A stretch of 64,000 nt of DNA from Physcia stellaris (taxonomy: Eukaryota; Ascomycota; Lecanoromycetes; Caliciales; Physciaceae): contig JABSSW010000007.1 of assembly GCA_018902385.1 (NCBI GenBank), positions 885,599 through 949,598 of the forward strand, in the 5' to 3' direction. Made by a program: the position numbers and the translations under genes. Shown in pieces: positions 45,596 to 57,069 of this stretch (the first letter of the stretch is position 1; every line of letters starts with the position of its first letter). Below the pieces are notes generated by a model. It saw nothing but the letters and a program-made list of their open reading frames with translations, was not told where the DNA came from and made no database searches.

Positions 45596-48500
45596 TATAA
45601 TTATAATGTGTTTGTAATTTTTATCGTTACGTTTGCATATCGATAAAAATGTTATGAAATCTATCGATATGTTTTGAGAATAGCGATTCGATATAGATAA
45701 CGATTTCAACAATTTTTGTTTATTTTCTCGATATGTTTTGATTTTTTTGCATTGATGACAATTGTTGACGTATCGAATCACTGTATCAGTCATGCGTGAT
45801 CAAAAATAATGCGTAAAAATTTTATCATAAATTGTCGCTTTGTCGACATGTTCGCTCGATGATGACTCGTGTATTTGTTTAAACATTGTTGAAAAAACGT
45901 CATCATTATGAAATACGTAAAGTTTGTTTTTTATTCAAAATAATTCGTTTTTTATTTCGCAGTTTTCTAGTTTTAAACGTATTTCGATTTTGATAATGTT
46001 TGTCAATATTCGTTTTAAATCATTGCGTTTACTTTTCATTATTCTTTGTAAAATGATGTCATTTGAATATGTCGCTCTTATTTGCTCTACTATATCGAAT
46101 TGAAACATAAATGAATCAATCGTTGATTTTTCTTCTGACTTCTCAATTGTTGATTTTTTTTCAAAAACACGTTTTGCAAACGATTTTTCATCTGATTTTT
46201 CGTTTGCAAAAAGTCTCTTTTCGCTCAATTCGTATAGCATCGTCGCTAAGATAGTAATTTTTTTCTAATTCTCATTCATTAACAACGATGTCAATTTGAT
46301 AACATTGCGAACTCTCTCGTCGAAATAATGAGACTTTAATAAAATTCGATGATTGAATTGTTGACGTTCATCTTGTTGTTTTTCAAATAAATTTTGAAAT
46401 CGTCGAATTAAATTGTCAGATTTGATGTCTTGTACTTTCGATTTGTACGTTATCTTAAAATTGAATTCGATCAAAAATTCGACTCATCTAATTTGTCGAC
46501 GATTTAACTGCTTTGACGTCATGAAATGTTTCAAATTTTTGTGATCGATGAAAATTTTAATAAAATTTTTCATCGACGTGTTTGCGCATTTTGATCGTCA
46601 TTTTTCGAATGTTTTTATTATTGTCAACAATTTTTTGTCGTAAATTTCGTAATTGCATTTTGTCGACGACATTTTTTTGAACATGTAAACAACGAAATGA
46701 AATTTGTCGTTCGATTTTATTTGATTGAAAATTGCGACGACGACAAAATCGAAAACATCAATTTTTATTCACGTTTCATTATCAGAATTAAAATGTTGCA
46801 ATATTGATGTCGTAATAAATGTTAATTTCAGAATTCGAAACGCGACTTTTTCGAAATCATTTGAACTTCATGAAAATGCGAAATTTTTTTTCTCATTTTT
46901 TGTCAATTTATTCAAAGATGTGATTATTTTGAAATAATCAAAAATGAATTTTTTATAGAAATTAGCGAAATCGAAAAAAGCTTGAACGTTTTTGACGCAT
47001 TTGAGTGATTTTCAATTGATTATGACATCAATTTTTTTAGAATTCATCGTGATTTCATTCGTTGTTATGATCAATTCGAAATATTTGATTGATGTCACAA
47101 AAAATTCAAATTTGTCGATGTTCAAATACAAATTCGCTTTTTTTAGTTTGATTAGAACTTTAAATACGTGATTCACATGAACTTTTTTAATGTCGCTGTA
47201 AACAATAACATCATCTGCGTATTTTGAACAAAAATCGTCAAAATATTCTCTCAGTGTGACATTGATAAATGTCTGAAAAATTTCTGAAACGTTGCACAAT
47301 TCGAAAAACATAATCACATATTCGAATAATTCGTAGCGAATTAAAAATGCTGTTTTTTTTTCATTTTTTTCTTTGATGCGTATCTCGTTGAATGCGACTA
47401 TGATGTCGAATTTGCTGTAAATTTTGATCGAGCACAATCTCGTTAATGTTTCTCTAATCAACGAAAATGCGTTTCTATTCTTGATTGTCAAAACATTGAA
47501 AATTCTATAGTCAACGCACACTCGCAAATCATCTTCGAATTTCTTTATTATCAAAATCGATGTTGCGTACTCGAAAAAGTTTGATTTGATGAAATCTTTG
47601 TCTAACATATCGTCGATATATTTTTTAATCATTTTGATCTGATCACGAAACAATTCGTACGTTTTCTTTGTTGAAAATGTCGTTTCGAATTTCAAATCAA
47701 TGCGATGATTTCAATCTTTTCTGAAAAAAAGTTTATTTGCTTCGACAAAACTGAAGATTTTGACGTATTTGTGAAATTCGACGAAAATTCTCTCTTTCAG
47801 TTGTTTTTTCGTGAGCGAAATTCTGTCAATTTTGCTAAAAAATCTCTCAAAATCTTCGACGAAAATTGTCGTTATGTTTATCGCAAAAGAATTCGTCAAC
47901 ATGTATTTATTTTGTTTTTGAATTTATTCAACATTTCAAAATATTCGAATCACATTGTTATAATTTGATTTTTGTTTTGAATCGTCATTTTCATGAATGC
48001 AATAGTTGTAATTTCTGTTATGTTTGCATCGATAAATGATTTTTGTTTGACGATTTTTTGATGTCGAAATTGTAAACAATCGTTGATTGATAATTGTGAA
48101 TGCAATTTTCTAAACAATGATCGAACGCAAAAATTATTGATTTATTTTTACAAAATATATTCATTGAGTGTTGTTTCAATCATGACATATTCAAAATCAA
48201 ATCGAATTTTTTTAAAACTGTTATCAGACATCAAATTTCATTGACATGTTTTTTCAATTGAAATTTTATTCGAATCATGCGAATAATATTGAAAACAAAT
48301 TTGTCATCGACTAATCGAAACTTGATGAATTTAATGAAAATCATGATATCGAATTTGTATTGTTTCACGAAATTGACATTCACGAAATTCGACGTCGAAA
48401 TTTCTGTATTCGTTATAATTGATGTTTTTGTTGTTTTTGATGAAATTTGAATTTTGTCTTGAAAATTCAATTGTCGTTCATTGATAATTTTGAATTACAA

Positions 48501-50747
48501 AACGTTCAAAATTAATAACGATAATTTGACGATATTGAAATGCGAATCGATTATGTGTTCGAATTGTTTGATTCGTTTGCGCATTTTTTGAGAAATTTTC
48601 GAACACGATTTTGTTCAAAAATTTTCAGTTTTTTTTGTTCGTCGTCGATCGATTCGAAAAATTTATCGTTCAACAAATTGCTTTTTCAATTTTTATTTCG
48701 TTTCATTTCATTTCGAATTTCGCGAATTCAATTATGATTTTCTTAAAATCAAATTTTTGATTTTTGCACGAAACATCTTGTTCGTTGACTCGATAATCGA
48801 GTTTAAAGCACTTGTAACATTTCTTTTCGACTTTGAATTTGTTGACAACATGAAAAAACAATTGAAATAAATTGTATCTTGCGTTTCTGTTTTTGACTAC
48901 TCGAATCGTGAAAAAAATGTTAACGATTCTGTTCTTAATTACACGAGAGATTGTATTCGTAGTTCGAACTCTGAAAGTCTTCGAAATCTTGAACTCGAAA
49001 TGACGATCAATGTCATTCAAAATCTTTTTTTGATGTGCTATCGCTCTCATCTCTCGAACGAATCTATGATAATTTTTGCACTTCGATAAATGAATCATCG
49101 CATTAATCAAGCGCTTGATGATAATTCTAAATAACTGATTAATTTTGAATGTATCAATCAAATTGACGATATTATCAAATTATTAAAACGATTCAAATAT
49201 TGTTCGAAAATTTCGTTTTTGTTTTTGAATTTCATAAAAATTTGCTTTTGAAAAATTCATTGTATCGAAATTATTCATTTTATCGAAATCATCGCACACG
49301 TTTTCAAATCGTTTATTAATTTTTCAATGAATTCATACGAATACGCGTTATCATAATCGACACGATGTTGATGATATTTCAGATTAATTTTTTACAATGA
49401 TTTCGTACGTAATAAATTTTATTTTTCTCGTTAGAAAATTGTCATGAATCTGATTCGAATTTGATTTTCAAATGAATTTTCATTGTTTTTCATTCGTCAT
49501 GATTTTCATAAAAGTTGAAAATGTCTTGATATTTAATTTTATGCTCGTGTTGAATACGAAATATCAACGAGTGTTTTTTTGAAAATGTTGACTCATGAAA
49601 GCGCCCGAAAACTCGTTCTTGAGAAAATATAATTGATTTTCGCAAAAAATCTTTAGATAGCAACTCGATAAAATCTTTTTCATGTCGAAAATTTTGACGT
49701 TTAAATTTTTTACGAATATTTTTCTGATCAGAATCATCAATGAAATTTTTTTGACATGTTTGTTTATTGATGATATTTAAATTTTTTTCAAAATTGTTTT
49801 ATTCAATCGAAAAGTTTTTATTTTTTCGATTAATTTATTTTCGAATTCGATGTTGATTTCGACAACGTTTCATTCGAACAATTTTCATTTTTGATGAGCT
49901 AAATTTTTGTCGACAATTTGATTGAATAACAATTGATTTTTCGTTTAAATTAATCGAAATTGAAAATCAAAAAACTTTTGAATTTGAACGATGTTTTGTC
50001 GTTTTTTTTTCAATTGAATATTTGTTTTCGCATATTTTTGTTGAGTTTTTGTTTCAATTTTTTTATCAAATTCATTTAAATCAAAAAACATAAAAATATT
50101 TTGCATTCAATCAATTGATCGATCGACAACGTTTTTTTAAACTCGTGATGTTTTTCATTACAAATGAAATTGATGATTTGACATCTTTGTCAACGAATTT
50201 AAAATATAAATTAAATCGTTTTTTGCGATAATAATTTTTTGATTCGAAAATTCGAATTCGATAATAAATCGTCGATGAAATTGTTTGTGTCGAAATCGAC
50301 GTCGAATTTTGATAATCGAAAATATGATTTGAAAATCGTTTTCTCGTGTCGACGTATGAAAATTTTCGAATGCGATTTTTTGTGAATTTTCATTTTTTTC
50401 ATTTTTTTTCGATTTTGAATCAGATATGTCGTGCTTGACAACGAATTCGAAAAATCAAAAATTTTCGATTTATAAAATTTTTTTTGAATGATTTGATTTT
50501 GAATGTTTAGAACTTTTTCATACGATTCAGTCGAATATTGAAAACTGATTTTTTAAAAAACTGATTTGATTGTTCGAAAAAAATTCTGATATTCGATAAA
50601 AGAATGTTTTTCAGCAAAAAAATCAAAATAATGAATAAATTTTCGAATTCGATTGATACGATTTCGATTTGTCATGTTGACAATGATATGTTTTGTAAAT
50701 ATTTCAGATTTCGACTTTGAGTGAATAAAAAAATTTAAACGAATCAA
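45539..50747 (-). pseudogene. gag to integrase zinc region of G3, mutated
   Basis: The RT part (47695-47012) is still open for 227 codons despite heavy mutation. It shows LRVCVDYRIFN, KYADDVIVYSD (the catalytic DD pair is intact) and Pro-to-Ser and Gly-to-Asp/Glu changes throughout. The integrase zinc part (45793-45539) has YVNNCHQCKKIKTYRENKQ. Gag is split between 50747-50211 and 49161-48703. Retained His, Gln and Arg codons and lost Pro, Gly and Trp codons mirror the loss of CC/GG with survival of CA and CG. Confidence 0.75.
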
Positions 50748-51596
50748 TTTAGATATGAGATTTTCTGAATTTTGATTTTTGATTATGTAATAAAGTTCGA
50801 ATCTTGAGAATTTTCGAAAATTAAAGTAAGAAAAAATGTTTGAAAATTCGAAACGTTATTTAAATGATAAATATGTATGATTTGACATTTCGAAATAATT
50901 GTTTCGAAATGTTTGAATGATAAATAAAATGTGATTTTTGATGAATTGTAAAAAATGTAACACGAATTTCAACATTATGTTTTATCGTTCACGATGCAAA
51001 AATTGAAAAAAATTTCGTCGTTCTATTTGTATATCGAACACGATGTTTTCGATGAAGATTCTTTTTCGCGTTCTGATATTAGTTTTTCAAAATGAGTGTT
51101 ACATTGATATTTTCAATCGTAATTTTCAATTAACGATATTTTCGTCAAAATTGAATAACATTCGAAAAATTATTATTGTGTCATAGAATCGCAATTTTCG
51201 ATTCACGATATTTTCGTCAAAATCGAATAATTTCGAAAACTATATATTACATTGATATTTTCAGTCGTAATTTTCAATTCACGATATTTTCGTTCGAGTT
51301 GAATAATTAATTAGTAAAAATTTTCTTTTCGCGTTTTGAGATTTTACTTTTTCAAATTGAAATAAACGATTGTTACAATGCGTCGAAATCGTTTTCGTCA
51401 TACGTCAAAACTGAGTATTTTTCATACATGAATATACAATCACGATTGTTTCTGAAATCGTTTTCAAATAAATGATTCGCATCGACGATAAATATTGCGT
51501 ATTGAAGTCGTTCGAACATTATCAATACGAAATTGACGAATAATTACATTTTTTGAATAATCGTCAAATTGTCAAATAGATGAATAATTAATATTG

Positions 51597-51777
51597 TGTC
51601 AAAAGTCGTCGCATGTAATTAATTGTATTGAAATTGACGAAAATATTAATTATGTAACGATATTAATTACATGTTGAAAAATTTTCTATTTGCGATAGTC
51701 GTTCGACTAATCGTTTCGATAATTCGCAAATTCGCTCAATTCGAATTTGACAAAAATTCGAAATCAGAATTATCACA
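51597..51777 (-). repeat. LTR of G3 (5' LTR in the element's orientation)
   Basis: 181-bp partner of 41735-41916, followed by CATAA at 51778-51782. Confidence 0.87.
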
Positions 51778-53530
51778 CATAATCACAAATTATAAATAAT
51801 TCAAATTCGTCAAATTGAATGAACGTTGTCGAAAACGAAATTCAATTTTGAACAAAACAATATATGAATTTTGATAAATCGTACGTTCGATAATCGAAAA
51901 TTTTTAAACGATAAATGAATTTTCAAAATCAAACGAAATGTTGAAAAAAAATTCGTTACAAAATTCGATGAATTGTTAAAAATTATTTGCAACAATATGA
52001 CATTGATTTCGAACAAATTTTTGTTTTCGTGATCAAATCAATGATTTTTCGAATTTTGTTCGTCATCGTCGCATTTTTGAATTTGAAAATCGAACAAATG
52101 AACGTCAAAATTGTTTTTTTTTTTTACGATTTCATCGATACAAAAATATACGTTAAATATTTCGAAAATTACAACGAAAAAAATTTTGCAAATTTCACAA
52201 AACTTTATACGATTTTAAACAATTTTTCGTTTATGATACGAACGTTTAACAAAAAAAAATTTTTGAAAAATTGAATTTGCATTATTTATACGTCGATCAC
52301 AACATTTTTGCAACGACGAAAAATTTCAAAATTTCATATTCATTTTTTGAATTGACAATATCAAAATCATTGTTTTTTTATCGTCATAATCAACAAAATC
52401 AAAAAAAAATTGTTCGTTGTTTTCGAAATGTTTGATATGAAATCAATTAATTTTTATTTAAACATAATCGTCATCAAAAATCGTGATTGCAAAAAAATTC
52501 AATTCAATTAAAAATTTATATCAAACGCGTCGTTATCAAATTTGATCGAAATGAAATCAAATCAATACATATTTCAATGCGAACGAATTTCGTTTCGATT
52601 TTTAACGAAAATTAAATTTTTGAATTCGACACAAAATTGTATCAAATCAAAATTGATTTCGTTATGTTTGTTATAATCGAAATCAAATCAAATGTTTTTA
52701 ACGTCATTTTTATCGTCAATTGTTTCGTTCAAAATTCAAACAAAATTCACATGAACGTCGTAAACGATATTTTCGATTATTTTAATATCATTAATCGTTT
52801 AAACATTGTTTACGAAAAAAATTTGAATTTATAAAATTATTGCGACGTCAATTACGATGACGATTTGATTATTAAAAAATCAATTGACGTTTACGTTTTC
52901 ATTTTCAATAAAAAATCAATAAATTGAATGTCAAAATTTCAATTTATCGTGATCATTTTCACATGCGTTGCAAAATATATAATCATTTCGACGATCATTA
53001 AAAAAATTACGTGATTTCGAAATTTGTTCGTCGATTTACACATTTATTATCAAAACGAAAAATACGTTATTTTACAAATACATATCGATAATCAAAATGT
53101 CAAAATTTTCGTCGAAAATTCAATTTATCATGATCGCATCAAACACGTCGATATCGTTTATTATTACATTTGAAACGAAATTAAAATTAATCGAATTTGT
53201 TTACATTACATTTTTATTCAAAACATGTTTGTCGACGAATTTATCAAAATTTTGATTTTTATCAAATTTCGTTGTTTTATTCAAATGTTGAACATGAATT
53301 AAATTCAAAAACGTTGTATTGTTATCATAACATGTTGAATTTTTCGATTTTAAATCATTACATTGAATATTGAAATGTTTTACAACGTAAAATGAAATTC
53401 ACATCAATTTTTGATGATAAATTCATTTTCGTCAGTAAATTTTATTCGAATTCGATTCGAAAAAAAATGTTGCAATTAATTCATTTAGAATTAAAGTTGC
53501 AAAAAGTTCGATGAAAATCTCAATTTCAAA
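51778..53530 (+). mobile_element. Copia-like remnant C2, third piece
   Basis: The Copia frame resumes with RT (51987-52274, QQYDIDFEQIFVFV and LKIEQMNVKIVFF) and continues to RNase H. There HIDNQNVKIF and IKHVDIVYYYI are visible near 53080-53170, then a FVDEFIK segment near 53230 equivalent to the usual A-D-G-F-T-K. An A-rich run near 53460 may be the mutated purine tract. The right LTR could not be defined, and the block ends at about 53540. Confidence 0.72.
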
Positions 53531-53540
53531 TTTTGTACAC

Positions 53541-53936
53541 TTAGTATTATCATCGATATAATCAATGAACTATTCCTACTTCAACAGATCTACTTCTGAA
53601 TCTTCTAGCTGCTGGCACTAGCAATGCATAGAGGTCAAACACGGTCAAAAAAAGAGAGCCCCATAATAATTCGACGGTGAAAGCCCGTTGGAAAGATTAC
53701 GGTAGCCGTTAAGGCCGCTTTCAAAGTTTAAGCTCGTTGTTGAACCGTGGCGCTTCAACCGAATAATTAATTGACTCACGGAAGACTCAAATACTTATCT
53801 TCTCTTTCTCAATCTACTTATATATTTCCTTTTTCCAATCTTTCTTACCCTGCCAATCTTTCCAATTCAAGCAATATTTCTCCTTCGAGTGCTCCGCGAA
53901 GACTTTGCTAACAGAGATACCTCCCCATCCGTGATC
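53541..53936. promoter_or_regulatory. Promoter region of the F-box gene
   Basis: Normal base composition returns here. TATATATTTCC (about 53818) lies some 115 bp before the start codon, and a pyrimidine-rich leader follows. No coding frame. Confidence 0.4.
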
Positions 53937-54572
53937 ATGAACTCCATTCCGACACTCGCTTCTCTGCCTGACGAGCTACATCTTCAAATATGCCTTAATC
54001 TCACCACTCAGGATCGTACCCTCATCGCTCTGATTTCCAAACGCATTCACACGCTGTACTACCCAGGGCCAACGATCTTATCCGAAGAATACTCGCTCCT
54101 CGGCGATTTCCCTCCTCCCTACTCGCTCTGGGTGATGGCGGATGTCCGAGACGACGAAAAGGATAATTACCGCCAGCACACCGATATCCAACAAGTATGG
54201 CTCCTGCGCATTTCCCTCGCTCCCTATCTGAAAGCCTGGATTTCTCGCGTCACCCGTGACGCCTTGCAACGATCCAAGGACCTTCGTGGTGAAAAACTGG
54301 AAATGTGCGTCGGCTGTACCCGCTTTCTCAAACCCGATGGACTATGGATGGATGGCAAGGAAGCCCTGACATCGCTTTCCACCAAGGACCTCGAAGTCAC
54401 CGGTGGAGCCTTCTCGGAGGATGATTCCTATCGCGAGGGGCACAGGTTCTGGGATGCGATCGAGGGCGTGATATGCAGCGGGAGGTTCTGCGCACGTTGC
54501 GTGGTCCAGTGGAGTTTGTGGGAACAGGATTTCTTGAGCGAGTATGCGGATTCTTTTTGGCGGTTTGGGTGA
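53937..54572 (+). CDS. F-box protein
   Basis: The protein is 211 residues in one exon from ATG 53937; 16 codons further upstream are open but lack an ATG. Residues 4-40 (IPTLASLPDELHLQICLNLTTQDRTLIALIS...) fit an F-box, the Skp1-binding motif of SCF ubiquitin ligases. The rest has Cys pairs (MCVGCTRFL and FCARC), perhaps a small zinc site, and no LRR or WD repeats. Many Pezizomycotina encode short F-box proteins of this kind with unknown targets. The substrate is not predictable. Confidence 0.75.
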   Translation: MNSIPTLASLPDELHLQICLNLTTQDRTLIALISKRIHTLYYPGPTILSEEYSLLGDFPPPYSLWVMADVRDDEKDNYRQHTDIQQVWLLRISLAPYLKAWISRVTRDALQRSKDLRGEKLEMCVGCTRFLKPDGLWMDGKEALTSLSTKDLEVTGGAFSEDDSYREGHRFWDAIEGVICSGRFCARCVVQWSLWEQDFLSEYADSFWRFG

Positions 54573-55727
54573 GGAGTCCTCTTGGCGTAGACGGGTGTTG
54601 ACATGTGCCGCTGCAAGCTGAGGGGATTCAGAGTGGGTGATGTTGTTAGCTTCCTGCAAAAGGGTGCCTCTCATTTGGCAGGTCTTGCAGCTCGGGTCTT
54701 GCTCGCTGGATCTCGAGGGTTCTGTCAAAACAGGCAGGTGCTCTAAAAGCTAAACGAGATTCCAATTGCGAGATTCACTGAATCTCAGCGAGAGATCCAG
54801 TGGATCTCGTGACTTGGTTTACCTCTTATAACTAAGCGCCGACCAGATTTGACAAAATGTCTCGCTTGTGATTTTCAAGTGTTCAACAAGATTCAGTGAG
54901 CGAAATCCGATTGCAAAACCTATCAATTACTTTGATCGTTATCACTGGATGGTGACTTGAAGACTTACTCCAGTAAGACTCTAAATCAACATGGGAAGAT
55001 GGCCTGACAAGAAGCTCAGGACATCATAACTTAATGGCAAGTCGTGAACGAAAAGTGGAGATTAGTATTCGCAATGGCTGCAAGATGCCAACATACTTCA
55101 CTCTTGTATGTGTTTGCTGTCAGCAGTCGTGTTTGCTTGTACCTTCTTCGTTTGTTTGTTTTTGTTCACTTATAAGTACAGTGATCACTTCATGTTGGCT
55201 AATCTAATTGAACCTTATTTCTGCTTTATGTATAATAATACTGAAGGGAAATACCGGAAAGAGTCATGCAGCACACAGTCCCTACAGCCCCATTTCTTTC
55301 TTGAATTCACTCAATGTTTAGAAAAACAAATATCCTCGGTCCATATATCAGTTCTTGTGTTCAGTCAAATTTTGATCCTATGACATGTGTTTTAGGATAG
55401 AACACAGTGAGTTCGCTATACTCAACAATGTTTTTGTGTCAACAAGTGTGTGTTGGGCTAGCTGTTGAGTCATACTGCACGCCACTCACCTTATATCCAA
55501 CACAAAAGTGAACCACTAAAACTTAACCTTTCTTTTGTTTTTCGAGTTTTACCTATATATTTGCCAGTGCACTATCAAAAATTCCTCTCCTTAAAAATTC
55601 AAAAACCTCGATACACAGAGTAAATTGATATTCAAGACTTCTCGGAGAGACTTTGATTCCCTGCTCTTAAATTTATCCTTTCCCATCCTTTATCCAGATC
55701 GATCACCCAGAACAACGGTTTACTAAG
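54573..55727. other. Intergenic region with paired palindromes
   Basis: About 1.15 kb without a convincing gene. A frame at 55108-55383 (91 codons, hydrophobic N-terminus) could encode a tiny secreted peptide but has no support. Two related 17-bp palindromes lie at 54770-54808. The last 200 bases before 55728 should hold the promoter of the next gene. Confidence 0.4.
54770..54808. repeat. Two adjacent 17-bp palindromes
   Basis: GAGATTC-ACT-GAATCTC (54770-54786) and GAGATCC-AGT-GGATCTC (54792-54808) have perfect 7-base arms and 3-base loops. They differ by a paired change in both arms. Confidence 0.6.
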
Positions 55728-57069
55728 ATGTCGACCACGATCAGCAACCCGACAATCCAGTCGATCTACTCCAAGGTTAACAAAAACTATAATAGTATTG
55801 ACAGCCTACCCGACGAAGTTGTCCAAGAGATTCTAGAGTACACCAACCTCGAAACTTACTCACCTAGGACGCAAGACGGCACCCGGTACCCTATCAATAA
55901 TGATTACCCGACACTCAAAACAATGCGATTGGTGAATGCAGCCTTCAACAAGGTTGCCTCTAGGCATCTGTTTAGGATCATTGTTCTCTACGAACACCCT
56001 GAGCGGTACGCGGCCTTGAACAAAGTCGCTGGCACACCGTATCTCGCATGTTGGGTTAGACGGATACAATTGGCGAACCTTGGGTATCTTCCGGACTGTC
56101 AAGATTTTGAGGAGTACGTGGACCTCATGCATCGTTCGCGCAGCCCCTGCTCGACATACTTCCGACATCCACCAGCTGGCGGTCCTCTTGCCAAGCTGGA
56201 CTTTGCCATTGAAAAATGTTTCGAACGATATACCGACTGGCGTGATGGAGAGCGGATAATGAAAGAGCATGTCAAAAACGGCACTGCCCCTGCCCTCGAC
56301 CTTCACTTACTTCCCAGTCTGAGCCGTGTGGAGTCCATCGGACTCCACGAGATGCGGTCGTTAATAGAAAGCCAGCGGAAACATCGTGTGGCAATCTCCG
56401 GACTCAACAGCCAGAGACTCGAAGATTCTATGAGACTGGGTTGATTGAAGAAAACGCGATGAAAAATATATCTTTTCGATATGTCCAGTTGTGCCACTTA
56501 CCCACTTTCATGATCGCAGCATCAACCTCTGGTAAAGTCATACGATGCTTCACGGTCCATCGCTTGGACGAACTGTTGAAGAGTGAGCATTATAACGACA
56601 ACAACGTCGCTCTTCACCTTCGAACCTGCGTCGACTGGAAATCGACCTGAGGGACATCTGGTACAAATACAATGAGATGGATGATCCCGCCAACTTGGCA
56701 TCATGGTTGCATAACCTGACAGAGCTTGAAGAACTGCACATCTACCAGAACCCCCATATGGCAGCCTGCTCGGCCGACGTGGTCCGACTCCTTCGACATC
56801 TCAGCCTGCCCAAGCTTTCCACGGTCGATTTCCGGAACGTGAATGCCACTTTTACGTCACTCAAGCGCTTCTTGTCGAAACACGATAAGACTCTCAAGTC
56901 GATCAATGTCTTTGAGCCCACCATGAAGCAGGAGAGATGGGACGATTTCCATCGGAGATTCGCTGCGGGAGGACCTCGGGCTGCAGGGAAGAAAATATGG
57001 TTCTCCAAGGAAGTCTGGCGATCGTCTAACGATGGAATTGGCTTCAACCATGGTAATTCGATGAATTAG
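55728..57069 (+). pseudogene. F-box/LRR-like gene with two frame breaks
   Basis: The N-terminal frame (55728-56444) has an F-box-like motif (IDSLPDEVVQEILEYTNLE) from about residue 24. The story then continues in a second frame (about 56400-56650, RFYETGLIEENAMKN and on) and a third (about 56610-57069, LRRLEIDLRDIWYKYNEMDD and on, with leucine-rich repeat-like spacing LHNLTELEELHIYQN). No GT-AG intron of plausible size restores the frame at either junction, so two indels are likely. It is either a decaying gene or assembly error. The intact version would be about 440 residues. Confidence 0.6.

Larger units (their letters stand above)
41735..51777 (-). mobile_element. Ty3/Gypsy-like chromovirus G3 (mutated), inserted in C2
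   Basis: LTRs lie at 41735-41916 and 51597-51777, starting TGTCA and ending ATCACA. A perfect duplication CATAA flanks them (41730-41734 and 51778-51782). The minus strand reads gag (50747-48703, with a CYKC zinc knuckle near 48780), retropepsin region (48470-47711), RT (47695-47012), RNase H (about 46.9-46.3 kb) and integrase zinc part (45793-45539). After an insertion the integrase core resumes (43290-42950), followed by a chromodomain-like tail (about 42.45-42.25 kb). It is 10,043 bp with the insertion and about 7.7 kb without it. Confidence 0.87.
17831..53540. other. AT-rich, mutated nested-retrotransposon block without host genes
   Basis: About 35.7 kb of very low GC with sharp edges on both sides. 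It consists of LTR retrotransposon remains inserted in one another. Throughout, CC/GG is nearly absent and CT/AG is strongly reduced, while CA/TG and CG are common. In seven sampled 60-base rows (starting 18061, 18121, 22321, 22741, 26041, 31021 and 36001) the C-initial dinucleotides were 25 CA, 32 CG, 2 CT and 0 CC, with no AG or GG. The insertions at 26707-27007, 28698-30452 and 43297-45595 break the pattern and must be younger. Confidence 0.93.

Noticed and set aside
17831-53540. Classical CpA-targeted RIP
   Set aside because: CA and TG remain frequent, TA is not enriched, and Gln codons have not become stops; CC and CT are the dinucleotides that vanished.
17831-53540. Centromere core or mitochondrial/organellar insertion
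   Set aside because: AT-richness alone is not enough. The sequence resolves into nuclear LTR elements with target duplications, and there are no mitochondrial genes or satellite arrays. A pericentromeric location cannot be tested from one window.
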